DNA of 46,184 bases, taken from contig CAZCPY010000004.1 of assembly GCA_964499865.1 (NCBI GenBank), forward strand, positions 1 to 46,184, given 5' to 3'. Positions 33,245 through 41,061 of the stretch are shown in pieces. A program made the translations under genes and the position numbers. The DNA comes from JANOGU01 sp964499865 (GTDB lineage: Bacteria; Pseudomonadota; Alphaproteobacteria; Rhodobacterales; Rhodobacteraceae). Every line of letters starts with the position of its first letter. Positions within the stretch are counted from its first letter, which is position 1. Below the pieces are notes generated by a model. It saw nothing but the letters and a program-made list of their open reading frames with translations, searched no databases and was not told where the DNA came from.

Positions 33245-33744
33245 CCGAGCGCGACGGGATCGGCGTGCCGATCCGCCAGCGCCGCCCCCTCGGGGCGGCG
33301 CTGGTCATCGCGGGCGGACTGGCCGCCGTCGCCCTGGTGATGCTGTGGGATGCGGCGGGGCTGAAGCAGGACGGCGGCTATGCCGGCGTGGGCCCGGCGG
33401 ATGTGCCGCGGCTGGTGGCCTACGGGCTGCTTGTGCTGGCCGCGATGACGGTCGTGGCGGGCCTCAGGGGCGACATGCCGCAGCCCGAGGCGCAGGAGCC
33501 CGCGCCGCTTCTGTGGATGCTCGGGGGTCTGGGCGGGCAGCTCGTGCTGCTGCACCCCGCCGGTTTCGCGATCGCGGGCGCGGTCCTGTTCGGCTGCACC
33601 GCCCGCGCCTTCGGCCGCCGCCCGCTGTGGCTGACCACGGGCATCGGCCTTGTGCTGGCGCTGCTGGTCTACGGCGTCTTCGACCGCCTGCTGAAGCTGA
33701 ACCTGCCCGGCGGCCCCATCGAGCGCGCCCTGTTCGGAGGCTGA
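33241..33744 (+). CDS. tctB: Tripartite tricarboxylate transporter, small membrane subunit
   Basis: A 167-residue membrane protein with four predicted helices: LGAALVIAGGLAAVALVMLW, LVAYGLLVLAAMTVVAGL, a pair around LLWMLGGLGGQLVLLHPAGFAIAGAVLFGCTARAF, and LWLTTGIGLVLALLVYGVF. The YAGVGPADVPRLVA and HPAGFAIAG segments are typical of TctB. It couples to TctA in the inner membrane. Its ATG overlaps the tctC stop, and tctA starts 6 bases after its own stop. Confidence 0.93.
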   Translation: MTERDGIGVPIRQRRPLGAALVIAGGLAAVALVMLWDAAGLKQDGGYAGVGPADVPRLVAYGLLVLAAMTVVAGLRGDMPQPEAQEPAPLLWMLGGLGGQLVLLHPAGFAIAGAVLFGCTARAFGRRPLWLTTGIGLVLALLVYGVFDRLLKLNLPGGPIERALFGG

Positions 33745-33750
33745 GGGACG

Positions 33751-35265
33751 ATGGAGAGCCTGTCGCTGCTGTTCCAGGGCCTGTCGGTCGCGCTGGACCC
33801 GCTGATCCTGATGTATGCGCTGATCGGGGTGACGCTTGGCACCGCGGTGGGCGTGCTGCCCGGGATCGGCCCGGCGCTGACGGTGGCGCTGCTCTTGCCG
33901 GTGACTTACGGGCTGGACCCGGCGGGGTCGCTCGTGATGTTCGCGGGGATCTACTACGGCGGGATGTATGGCGGCTCGACCACCTCGATCCTGCTCAACA
34001 CGCCGGGCGAAAGCGCCTCGATCGTCACCGCCATCGAGGGCAACCAGATGGCCCGCCAGGGCCGCGGCGGCCCGGCGCTGGCGACCGCCGCCATCGGCAG
34101 TTTCGTCGCCGGGCTGATCGCCACGCTGCTGCTCGCGTTCCTTGCGCCGCATGTCGTCAAGCTCGCGCTGACGCTGGGACCGCGGGACTACTTCGCGCTG
34201 ATGGTGCTGGCCTTCGTCACCGTCTCGGCGGCCTTCGGCGAAAGCGCCTTGCGGGGGCTGACGTCCCTCTTCATCGGCCTCGCGCTCGCCAGCGTGGGGA
34301 TCGACCAGCTGACGGGTGCGGCACGGCTGTCCTTCGGGGTGCCGCAGCTCTTGGACGGGATCGAGGTCACCACGCTGGCGGTCGCCATGTTCGCGCTTGG
34401 CGAGGCCTTCTTCGTCGCCGGCCGCCGCGGCCCGCCGGATGCGCTGCACGCGGTCAAGGGGCAGGTGGCGATGACGCGGGCCGACTGGGGCCGGTCCTGG
34501 AAGGCCTGGCTGCGCGGCACCTTCATCGGCTTTCCCATCGGGTCGATGCCCGCGGGCGGGGCGGATGTGGCGTCCTTCCTGTCCTATGCCGCGGAACGCA
34601 AGCTGACCCGCCACCCCGAGGAATTCGGACACGGCGCCATCGAGGGCGTGGCGGGGCCCGAGGCCGCGAACAACGCCGCCGCCGCGGGCACGCTGGTGCC
34701 GCTGCTGACGCTGGGCCTGCCGACGACGGCGACGGCGGCGATCATGCTGGCGGGGTTCCAGCAGTTCGGCCTGCAACCGGGGCCGCTGCTGTTCGTCACC
34801 AATGCCGAGCTGGTCTGGGGCCTGATCGCGAGCCTTCTCATCGCCAACGTCATGCTCGTGGTGCTGAACCTGCCGCTGATCGGTCTGTGGATCCGCCTGC
34901 TGACGGTGCCGCGGCACTGGCTTTACGCAGGGATCCTGCTGTTCGCGACCTTGGGCACCATCGGGGTCAACCCTTCGCCGGTGGAACTGGGGATGCTGAT
35001 CTTGTTCGGCGTGCTGGGCTACGGGATGCGGCTTTACGGCTATCCCATCGCGCCGGTGGTGGTGGGCCTGATCCTGGGGCCGATGGCGGAACAGCAGTTG
35101 CGCCGGGCGCTGGCGATCGCGCAGGGCGACTGGACGACGCTGGTCTCGACGCCCGTTTCGGCCACGCTGCTGGGGCTGGCGGCGCTGTTCCTGGTGGTGC
35201 CCGCGGTGATGCGGCTGCGCGGGCGGGGCGACGTGCTGCGGCAGGTGGGCGGCGACAGCGACTGA
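33751..35265 (+). CDS. tctA: Tripartite tricarboxylate transporter, large membrane subunit
   Basis: A 504-residue inner-membrane protein with about ten to twelve helices, the transport channel of the TTT system. The hallmark TctA stretches are GTAVGVLPGIGPALTVALLLP and YYGGMYGGSTTSILLNTPGESASIVTA near the N-terminus. The second half repeats the theme with EGVAGPEAANNAAAAGTLVPLLTLGLPTTATAAIML. Length and motifs are complete. It ends 6 bases before the convergent prs stop. Confidence 0.96.
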   Translation: MESLSLLFQGLSVALDPLILMYALIGVTLGTAVGVLPGIGPALTVALLLPVTYGLDPAGSLVMFAGIYYGGMYGGSTTSILLNTPGESASIVTAIEGNQMARQGRGGPALATAAIGSFVAGLIATLLLAFLAPHVVKLALTLGPRDYFALMVLAFVTVSAAFGESALRGLTSLFIGLALASVGIDQLTGAARLSFGVPQLLDGIEVTTLAVAMFALGEAFFVAGRRGPPDALHAVKGQVAMTRADWGRSWKAWLRGTFIGFPIGSMPAGGADVASFLSYAAERKLTRHPEEFGHGAIEGVAGPEAANNAAAAGTLVPLLTLGLPTTATAAIMLAGFQQFGLQPGPLLFVTNAELVWGLIASLLIANVMLVVLNLPLIGLWIRLLTVPRHWLYAGILLFATLGTIGVNPSPVELGMLILFGVLGYGMRLYGYPIAPVVVGLILGPMAEQQLRRALAIAQGDWTTLVSTPVSATLLGLAALFLVVPAVMRLRGRGDVLRQVGGDSD

Positions 35266-35271
35266 GCGGCG

Positions 35272-36288
35272 TCAGCGCAGGTAGAGCCCCTCGTAGATCG
35301 GGCCGAGCGTCTCGGTCTCGAACAGGGACGACACCGAGGTGCCGTTCCAGATGTTCAGGATCGCCTGCGCGAAGACCGGCGCCGTCGGCACGATGCGGAT
35401 GTTCGCGGCACCGCGCACCTTGTCGGACGGCTCGATCGAATCGGTGATGACCAGCGACTTCATCACCGACCCGCCCACGCGTTCCACCGCCGGGCCCGAC
35501 AGCACGCCGTGGGTGATGTAGCTGTGCACCTCGACCGCGCCGCCCGCCAGCAGCACCTCGGCCGCCTTGCACAGCGTCCCGGCGGTGTCGCAGATGTCGT
35601 CGACGATCAGGCAGGTCTTGCCGCGCACGTCGCCGATCACCGTCATCTCGGCCACTTCGCCCGCCTTTTCGCGCCGCTTGTCCACGATGGCCAGCGGCGC
35701 CCCGATGCGCTGTGCCAGTTCGCGGGCCCGCGCGACGCCGCCCACGTCCGGCGAGACGACCATCAGGTCGCCCATGCGGCCCTTGAAGTGATGCTCGATG
35801 TCCAGCGCAAAGATCGGCGCGGCATAGAGGTTGTCGACCGGCATGTCGAAGAAGCCCTGGATCTGCGCCGCATGCAGGTCGAGCGTCAGGATGCGGTCCA
35901 CCCCCGCCTGGGTGATCAGGTTCGCCACCAGCTTGGCGCTGATCGGCGTGCGCGCCTTGGCCCGGCGGTCCTGCCGGGCATAGCCGAAGTAGGGGATCAC
36001 GGCGGTGATCCGCGCCGCCGACGACCGGCGCAGCGCGTCACACATGATGAGCAGTTCCATCAGGTTGTCGTTCGCCGGGTTCGAGGTCGGCTGGATGACA
36101 TACATGTCCTCGCCGCGGACGTTCTCGAACACCTCGACGAAGATCTCCTGGTCGTTGAAGCGTTCGACCCGCGCATCGACCAGCGACACCTGCATGCCGC
36201 GGTGCATGCTCATCCGCCGCGCGATGGCGCGCGCGAGCGACAGGTTGGCATTGCCGGAGATCAGCTTGGGCTCGGTCAGCGCGGGCAT
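35272..36288 (-). CDS. prs: Ribose-phosphate pyrophosphokinase (PRPP synthetase)
   Basis: Transfers pyrophosphate from ATP to ribose-5-phosphate, giving PRPP for nucleotide, His and Trp synthesis. The 338 residues are somewhat longer than the E. coli enzyme because of insertions such as the one near MSMHRGMQVSLVDARVERF. Catalytic features are PYFGYARQDRRAKARTPISAKL, TLDLHAAQIQGFFDMPVDNL, VVSPDVGGVARARELA and the PRPP loop CLIVDDICDTAGTLCKAA. A GGAGG site lies before the ATG at 36288; an upstream in-frame start is unlikely. It stands alone. Confidence 0.97.
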   Translation of the reverse strand: MPALTEPKLISGNANLSLARAIARRMSMHRGMQVSLVDARVERFNDQEIFVEVFENVRGEDMYVIQPTSNPANDNLMELLIMCDALRRSSAARITAVIPYFGYARQDRRAKARTPISAKLVANLITQAGVDRILTLDLHAAQIQGFFDMPVDNLYAAPIFALDIEHHFKGRMGDLMVVSPDVGGVARARELAQRIGAPLAIVDKRREKAGEVAEMTVIGDVRGKTCLIVDDICDTAGTLCKAAEVLLAGGAVEVHSYITHGVLSGPAVERVGGSVMKSLVITDSIEPSDKVRGAANIRIVPTAPVFAQAILNIWNGTSVSSLFETETLGPIYEGLYLR

Positions 36289-36398
36289 GGGGCCTCCGGG
36301 GCGCGCGGGGAATCGCGTTGGCGTCGCTGTAGCACCGGGCCCGGGCCGCGACAAACGCGGGCTGTCATGCGGCGCCCCCCCGCGCTAGACTGGCCGCG

Positions 36399-37184
36399 AT
36401 GTCCGCGCCCGACGCCACGACCGAAGTCGCCCTGCGGCTGGGTGCCTTCCTGGGCCTGTTCGCCGTCTTCGCCCTGTGGGAGGCGCGCGCGCCCGCCTGG
36501 GCGCGGCAGCGCCCGCGGGGGCGGCGGTGGGGGACCAACATCGCGCTGGTGGTGCTGGACACGCTGGCCCTGCGGGCGATGGCGCTGGTCCTGCCGCTTT
36601 TGGCGGTGGGTGCGGCGGTGGACGCGCAGGCGCAGGGCTGGGGGCTGTTCAACGCCCTTGCCTGGGACGGCCGGGCCGAGGGCCTGCTGGCGGTGCTGCT
36701 GTTCGACCTGTGCATCTGGCTGCAGCATCTGGTGACCCACAAGGTGCCGCTGTTCTGGCGGTTCCACCGCGTCCACCACGCCGACCGCGACATGGACGTG
36801 ACCACCGCGCTGCGGTTCCATCCGGCGGAAATCCTCGCCTCGATGGGGGTGAAGATCGGGCTCGTCTACCTGCTGGGCCCGAGCCCCTGGGCGGTCGTGG
36901 CCTTCGAGGTGCTGCTGAGCGCGACCGCGCTGTTCTCGCACGCCGCGCTGTGGCTGCCGGAAGGGCTGGAGCGGCGGCTGCGCTGGGTGATGGTGACGCC
37001 GGGGATGCACCTCGTGCACCATTCGGACAGGCGGGACGAGCACGATTCGAACTATGGCTTCTGCCTGTCGGTCTGGGACCGGCTGTTCGGGACGCTGAAG
37101 GCGGGACGGCTGGGCGAGACGGGGTTGCAGTGGCAGGAGGGGCCTGACCGGCTGGGCTGGTCGCTCCGGCTGCCGTTCCGCTAG
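36399..37184 (+). CDS. Sterol desaturase/fatty-acid hydroxylase superfamily membrane protein
   Basis: A 261-residue di-iron membrane oxygenase-like protein. The histidine boxes are visible in order: LQHLVTHKVPLFWRFHRVHHADRDMDVTT and the C-terminal TPGMHLVHHSDRRDEHDSNYGFCLSVWDRLFGT. Several hydrophobic segments surround them (LGAFLGLFAVFALWEA, NIALVVLDTLALRAMALVLPLLAVG, IGLVYLLGPSPWAVVAFEVLLSATALFS). The family includes hydroxylases of fatty acids, sterols, carotenoids and sphingoid lipids. The substrate is unknown here. It is divergent from prs and followed by the GGGATATTTG-type repeat. Confidence 0.92.
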   Translation: MSAPDATTEVALRLGAFLGLFAVFALWEARAPAWARQRPRGRRWGTNIALVVLDTLALRAMALVLPLLAVGAAVDAQAQGWGLFNALAWDGRAEGLLAVLLFDLCIWLQHLVTHKVPLFWRFHRVHHADRDMDVTTALRFHPAEILASMGVKIGLVYLLGPSPWAVVAFEVLLSATALFSHAALWLPEGLERRLRWVMVTPGMHLVHHSDRRDEHDSNYGFCLSVWDRLFGTLKAGRLGETGLQWQEGPDRLGWSLRLPFR

Positions 37185-37199
37185 CGGCTGGCGTCGCAG

Positions 37200-37248
37200 C
37201 GGGGGTTTCACACCCCCGCACCCCCGTGGGATATTTGGGAAGAGATGA
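37200..37248 (+). repeat. Dispersed intergenic repeat, GGGATATTTG type, copy 2
   Basis: A hairpin CGGGGG-TTTCACA-CCCCCG (37200-37218) is followed by GGGATATTTGGGAAGAG and ATGATG (37228-37250). The conserved 21 bases match copy 1 (1170-1190, minus strand) at 20 positions. The ATG at 37245 inside the repeat is the start codon of the Fe-S protein gene, and the repeat's GGGAAGAG serves as its ribosome-binding region. The hairpin may end the preceding transcript. Confidence 0.75.
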
Positions 37249-37898
37249 TGGGGCTGGACGACATCGGGGCACGGCTGGCGGCGCATCGGCTGGAGGTGCT
37301 GGGGGGCTTTCCGGTCGGGGACGGCGAGGACGGCTTTCCGGCGGGCACGCGCACGCTTCTGATGGTCGGCCCGGGCCCCGGCTTCTGGCCGCATGTGACG
37401 GCGGCGGCGGACTGGACCCTGGCCGACCCCCTGGACCGATGGTCGCGGCAGGTGATCGGCGGGTTGGCCTGCGACCTAGGCGCCAAGGCGCTGTTCCCCT
37501 TCGGCGGGCCGCCGCATCACCCGTTCTACCGCTGGGCGCTGCGCACGGGCCGGGTCTGGGAAAGCCCGGTGAAGCTGCTGGTCCACGACAGCCAGGGCCT
37601 GTGGGTCAGCTTTCGCGGCGCCCTGGCGCTGAGGGAGGACGTGGCGGCGCCCGCGGGCCCGTCGCCCTGCACGGGTTGCCCGGCGCCCTGCCTGACGGCC
37701 TGCCCGGCAGGGGCGCTGACCGGCGCGGGCTATGACGTGCCGGGCTGCCACCGCCTGCTCGACTCGGCCGAGGGCGCGGACTGCCTTGGCGGCGGCTGCC
37801 GCGTGCGGCGCGCTTGCCCCGCGTCACAGCGATATGACAGGATGCCGGGGCAGAGCGCCTACCACATGGCGCGGTTCCATCCCGGGGGAAACGGATGA
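37245..37898 (+). CDS. 4Fe-4S ferredoxin-type protein (QueG-like C-terminal region)
   Basis: A 217-residue cytoplasmic protein. The N-terminal part has a cobalamin-chaperone/QueG-like look (GTRTLLMVGPGPGFWPHV, LFPFGGPPHHPFYRWALRTGRVWESPVKLLVHDSQGLWVSFRGAL). The C-terminal cysteines are arranged for iron-sulfur binding: CTGCPAPCLTACPAGAL, then CHRLL, CLGGGCRVRRACPAS. It is much shorter than QueG and its reaction is unknown. The start lies within a dispersed repeat. Its stop overlaps the SixA-like gene start (ATGA), so both are translated together. Confidence 0.85.
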   Translation: MMGLDDIGARLAAHRLEVLGGFPVGDGEDGFPAGTRTLLMVGPGPGFWPHVTAAADWTLADPLDRWSRQVIGGLACDLGAKALFPFGGPPHHPFYRWALRTGRVWESPVKLLVHDSQGLWVSFRGALALREDVAAPAGPSPCTGCPAPCLTACPAGALTGAGYDVPGCHRLLDSAEGADCLGGGCRVRRACPASQRYDRMPGQSAYHMARFHPGGNG

Positions 37899-38398
37899 AG
37901 CGGCTGATCCTGACGCGGCATGCGAAATCGTCCTGGGACGATCCACTGACGCCCGACCACGACCGCCCGCTGAACGAACGCGGCAAGGCGGCGGCGGCGG
38001 ATCTGGGCCAGTGGCTGGCCAGCCGCGACTATGTGCCGGGCGAGGTGCTGTGTTCCGACGCGCTGCGCACGCGCAGGACGTTCTCCGGCATCGCCCCTGC
38101 CCTGCCGGGGGCACCGGTGCTGGCGCTGAAGCCCGCGCTCTACCACGCGGGCCCGGACGTGATGCTGGCGGTGCTGCGCCATGCCGCGGCGGACTGCGTG
38201 ATGATGATCGGTCACAACCCCGGCATCGCCGAATTCGCCGCAAGGCTGGTGCAGCGCGCGCCGGTCAATCCGGAATTCGGGCGCTATCCGACGGGGGCGA
38301 CCCTGGTGGCCGATTTCCCGGCGGAGAATTGGGGCGATGTCGCGTTCGGGACCGGGGTGACGGTCGATTTCGTGGTGCCGCGGGAACTGGTGGGATAG
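37895..38398 (+). CDS. Histidine phosphatase family protein, SixA-like
   Basis: A 167-residue single-domain enzyme of the RHG branch. The phospho-accepting His9 is in LILTRHAKSSWDDPLTPDHDRPLNERGKAAAADLG, closely matching SixA phosphohistidine phosphatases. The second catalytic His is in MMIGHNPGIAEFAARL. SixA removes phosphate from HPt domains of phosphorelays or from the nitrogen PTS protein; the target here is not known. It is coupled to the Fe-S protein gene by a 4-bp overlap and convergent with the small membrane protein gene. Confidence 0.92.
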   Translation: MKRLILTRHAKSSWDDPLTPDHDRPLNERGKAAAADLGQWLASRDYVPGEVLCSDALRTRRTFSGIAPALPGAPVLALKPALYHAGPDVMLAVLRHAAADCVMMIGHNPGIAEFAARLVQRAPVNPEFGRYPTGATLVADFPAENWGDVAFGTGVTVDFVVPRELVG

Positions 38399-38434
38399 GC
38401 GAGGCGGGGCGTCCCCCGCCCAGCGCGCGTGCCG

Positions 38435-38833
38435 TCAGTCGCCACGCGACAGGCGGGCGTGGATCAGTCCCCTGACCAGAGGCCAGCCGAAAAGCGCAGC
38501 CATCGCGATGGCGCCGAAGACCACGTTGCCGGCCTCCGGGTGCGGTGGCGACGCCAGAAGCCAGGGCAGCATCGCGACGATGCTGGCGGCCAGCGCCGCA
38601 ACCAGCGCCCCGACCATCGCGCCATGTGCCCAGACCGGACGATTCCCGCCAAACAGCGCAAGATGCAGGCCGCAGAGGATCACCGGCGCGCTGATGCCCA
38701 GCATGCCGAACACGCCAAAGGCCAGGCCCCAGCCGGCCGGCGCATCACCGATGATGAACATCGCGCCGATCACGTAATAGGCGGCGGCGAAAACCGCCAT
38801 GGCCAGTCCGGCAAGGACGCGGAAAGCGCGCAT
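38435..38833 (-). CDS. Small four-helix membrane protein of unknown function
   Basis: A 132-residue hydrophobic protein with four predicted transmembrane helices (VLAGLAMAVFAAAYYVIGAMFII, GLAFGVFGMLGISAPVILCGLHLALF, MVGALVAALAASIVAMLPWLLA, VVFGAIAMAALFGWPLVRGL). No family recognised. It begins 9 bases after the bztD stop on the same strand, so it may be co-transcribed with the bzt operon. The ribosome-binding site is weak. Any role in amino-acid transport is speculative. Confidence 0.72.
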   Translation of the reverse strand: MRAFRVLAGLAMAVFAAAYYVIGAMFIIGDAPAGWGLAFGVFGMLGISAPVILCGLHLALFGGNRPVWAHGAMVGALVAALAASIVAMLPWLLASPPHPEAGNVVFGAIAMAALFGWPLVRGLIHARLSRGD

Positions 38834-38842
38834 GCCGCGTGG

Positions 38843-39607
38843 TCAATGCCCCAGGATCTGGCTGAGGAACAGCTTGGTCCGGTCGCTCCTGGGGTTCGAG
38901 AAGAACTCCTTCGGCTCGTTCTGTTCGACGATCTGGCCCTGGTCCATGAAGATCACGCGGTTGGCGACGGCCTGGGCAAAGCCCATCTCGTGGGTGACGC
39001 AGAGCATCGTCATGCCCTCCTGCGCCAGCTCGATCATGGTATCGAGGACCTCCTTGATCATCTCGGGGTCGAGCGCGGAGGTGGGTTCGTCGAACAGCAT
39101 GATGCGCGGCTTCATGCAGAGCGACCGCGCGATGGCCACGCGCTGCTGCTGGCCGCCGGAAAGCTGGCCGGGATACTTCAGCGCCTGTTCGGGGATCTTC
39201 ACCTTGCGCAGGAAGTGCATGGCGATTTCCTCGGCCTCTTTCTTCGGGGTCTTGCGGACCCAGATCGGGGCGAGCGTGCAGTTTTCCAGGATCGTCAGGT
39301 GCGGGAACAGGTTGAAGTGCTGGAACACCATCCCGACCTCGGAGCGCACCTTGTCGATGTTCTTGAGGTCGTTGGTCAGTTCCGTGCCGTCCACGACGAT
39401 CTGGCCCTGCTGGTGTTCCTCCAGCCGGTTGATGCAGCGGATCAGCGTCGACTTGCCCGACCCTGACGGCCCGCAGATGACGATGCGTTCGCCCTTGTAG
39501 ACGGTCATGTTGATGTCGCGCAGGACGTGGAACGTCCCGTACCACTTGTTCATCGCGGCGATCTGCACCGCGACCTCGTCGGTGACCTTCATTGCGGCTT
39601 CGGCCAT
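38843..39607 (-). CDS. bztD: Glutamate/glutamine/aspartate/asparagine ABC transporter ATPase
   Basis: A 254-residue ATPase of the polar amino-acid class. Walker A ICGPSGSGKSTLIRCINRLE, Q-loop GMVFQHFNLFPHLTI, signature LSGGQQQRVAIARSL, Walker B IMLFDEPTSALDPE and switch VTHEMGFA are all standard. It is the fourth gene of bztABCD, 11 bases after bztC. An internal ATG at residue 6 (MKVTDE) is another possible start. The match to BztD of Rhodobacter capsulatus and AapP of rhizobia is inferred from motifs and gene order. Confidence 0.95.
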   Translation of the reverse strand: MAEAAMKVTDEVAVQIAAMNKWYGTFHVLRDINMTVYKGERIVICGPSGSGKSTLIRCINRLEEHQQGQIVVDGTELTNDLKNIDKVRSEVGMVFQHFNLFPHLTILENCTLAPIWVRKTPKKEAEEIAMHFLRKVKIPEQALKYPGQLSGGQQQRVAIARSLCMKPRIMLFDEPTSALDPEMIKEVLDTMIELAQEGMTMLCVTHEMGFAQAVANRVIFMDQGQIVEQNEPKEFFSNPRSDRTKLFLSQILGH

Positions 39608-39618
39608 GGCGTGCCCCC

Positions 39619-41058
39619 CTAGTGGCGGTCGGTCTTGAGCTTGCGTTCGAGGTACATCGAGTACCGCGACATGCCGAAGCAGATGACGAAGAAGATGGCG
39701 CCCACGAAGATGTAGGGTTCCCAGTAGATGCCCTTCCAGGCGATATCGGCGCGCACGATCTGGGTGATGCCCTTCAAGGGGTCCATCAGACCCACGAAGG
39801 CGACCAGCGTGGTGTCCTTGAACAGGCCGATGAAGGTCGAGACGATCGAGGGGATCGAGACCTTGAGCGCCTGCGGCAGCACGATCAGCCGCTGCGCCCG
39901 CCAGTAGTCAAGGCCGAGCGCATCCGCCGCCTCGTACTGGCCGCGCGGCAGGGCCGCGAGGCCGCCGCGGATCACTTCGGCCAGGTAGGCGGCGGCGAAC
40001 AGCGTCACCAGGATGATGACGCGCAGGATGATGTCGAAGTTGGTGTTGGGCGGCAGGAAATACTGCAGCAGCAGGGATGCGGTGAACAGGAGCGTGATCA
40101 GCGGCACGCCGCGGATGAACTCGATGAAGCCCACCGACAGCGTCTTCACGATCAGCATGTCGGACTGTCGCCCCAGCGCCAGCAGGATGCCGAGCGGCAA
40201 CGAGAAGGCGATGCCGGTGACGCCGATCACGATGGCCAAGAGGAAGCCGCCGAACTGGTCACTGTCGATGGGGATCAGGCCGAAGGGGATGGCGGCGGAC
40301 AGCGCCTCGACCACCGCCTCGTCGACATAGAGCCACCAGAGCACGGCCGCGACCATGCCCGCACCCGCGCCCGGCGCCAGCCCGATCACGGGCGAGGCCA
40401 GGCGGAACACGGCGTAGAGCACGACAAAGCCGGCCAGCGCCACGACGGGCCCCCAGACCGACCCGCCCCACAGCAGCCAGAAGCACAGCGCCGGATACAG
40501 CGCGGTGAAGACCAGCAGGCGTCCCGGCTGCACCTGCGCCAGCGCCATAAGGCCCGCAACCAGCGCCATCGCCATCACGAAGGGCAGCGCGGGCGTTGCG
40601 GCCAGCCACAGCGTGACCAGCAGGAAGGCCGCGACCACGCCCAGGATTCCGGTCAGGCTGCGAATCTGGCCCGCAAACAGCACCGGCGCCAGTGCAACCC
40701 CCAGGAAGCCGAAGGCGCTGATCGGGCGCCAGTATTCGGCGGGCGGGTAGAAGCCGAAGATGAACTGGTGCCAGCGTTCGCGGATCATCGCCCAGCAGGC
40801 GCCCGAGGCGTCCGGGCCTGCGGCCTGCGCCACGATCTCGCGGCACTGGCCGAGACTTTCGGCAACCCAGACCCCGTTCAGCCACCACGGCAGCGCCGCC
40901 GAGACCAGCAGGTAGATCGCGAGCAGCCCGACCAGCGTCAGGATGGTGTTGAACGGGCCGGAGAACAGGTTCTCGCGCACCCACTTGATCGCGCCGCGTT
41001 CGCCGACGGGCGGCGGGGCGGGCGGCAGGATCTGCGTGCGGACGAAGGCCTCGGTCAT
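39619..41058 (-). CDS. bztC: Amino-acid ABC transporter permease BztC
   Basis: A 479-residue permease. The N-terminal half has several extra helices and a periplasmic loop (WVAESLGQCREIVAQAAGPDASGACWAMIRERWHQF) typical of the long AapM/BztC subunits. The C-terminal half is the HisM-type permease domain (IGVTGIAFSLPLGILLALGRQ, GVPLITLLFTASLLLQYFLP) with its EAA loop at YEAADALGLDYWRAQRLIVLPQALKVSIPSIVSTFIGLFKDTTLVAFVGLMD. It starts 3 bases after bztB. Confidence 0.95.
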   Translation of the reverse strand: MTEAFVRTQILPPAPPPVGERGAIKWVRENLFSGPFNTILTLVGLLAIYLLVSAALPWWLNGVWVAESLGQCREIVAQAAGPDASGACWAMIRERWHQFIFGFYPPAEYWRPISAFGFLGVALAPVLFAGQIRSLTGILGVVAAFLLVTLWLAATPALPFVMAMALVAGLMALAQVQPGRLLVFTALYPALCFWLLWGGSVWGPVVALAGFVVLYAVFRLASPVIGLAPGAGAGMVAAVLWWLYVDEAVVEALSAAIPFGLIPIDSDQFGGFLLAIVIGVTGIAFSLPLGILLALGRQSDMLIVKTLSVGFIEFIRGVPLITLLFTASLLLQYFLPPNTNFDIILRVIILVTLFAAAYLAEVIRGGLAALPRGQYEAADALGLDYWRAQRLIVLPQALKVSIPSIVSTFIGLFKDTTLVAFVGLMDPLKGITQIVRADIAWKGIYWEPYIFVGAIFFVICFGMSRYSMYLERKLKTDRH

Positions 41059-41061
41059 GGC

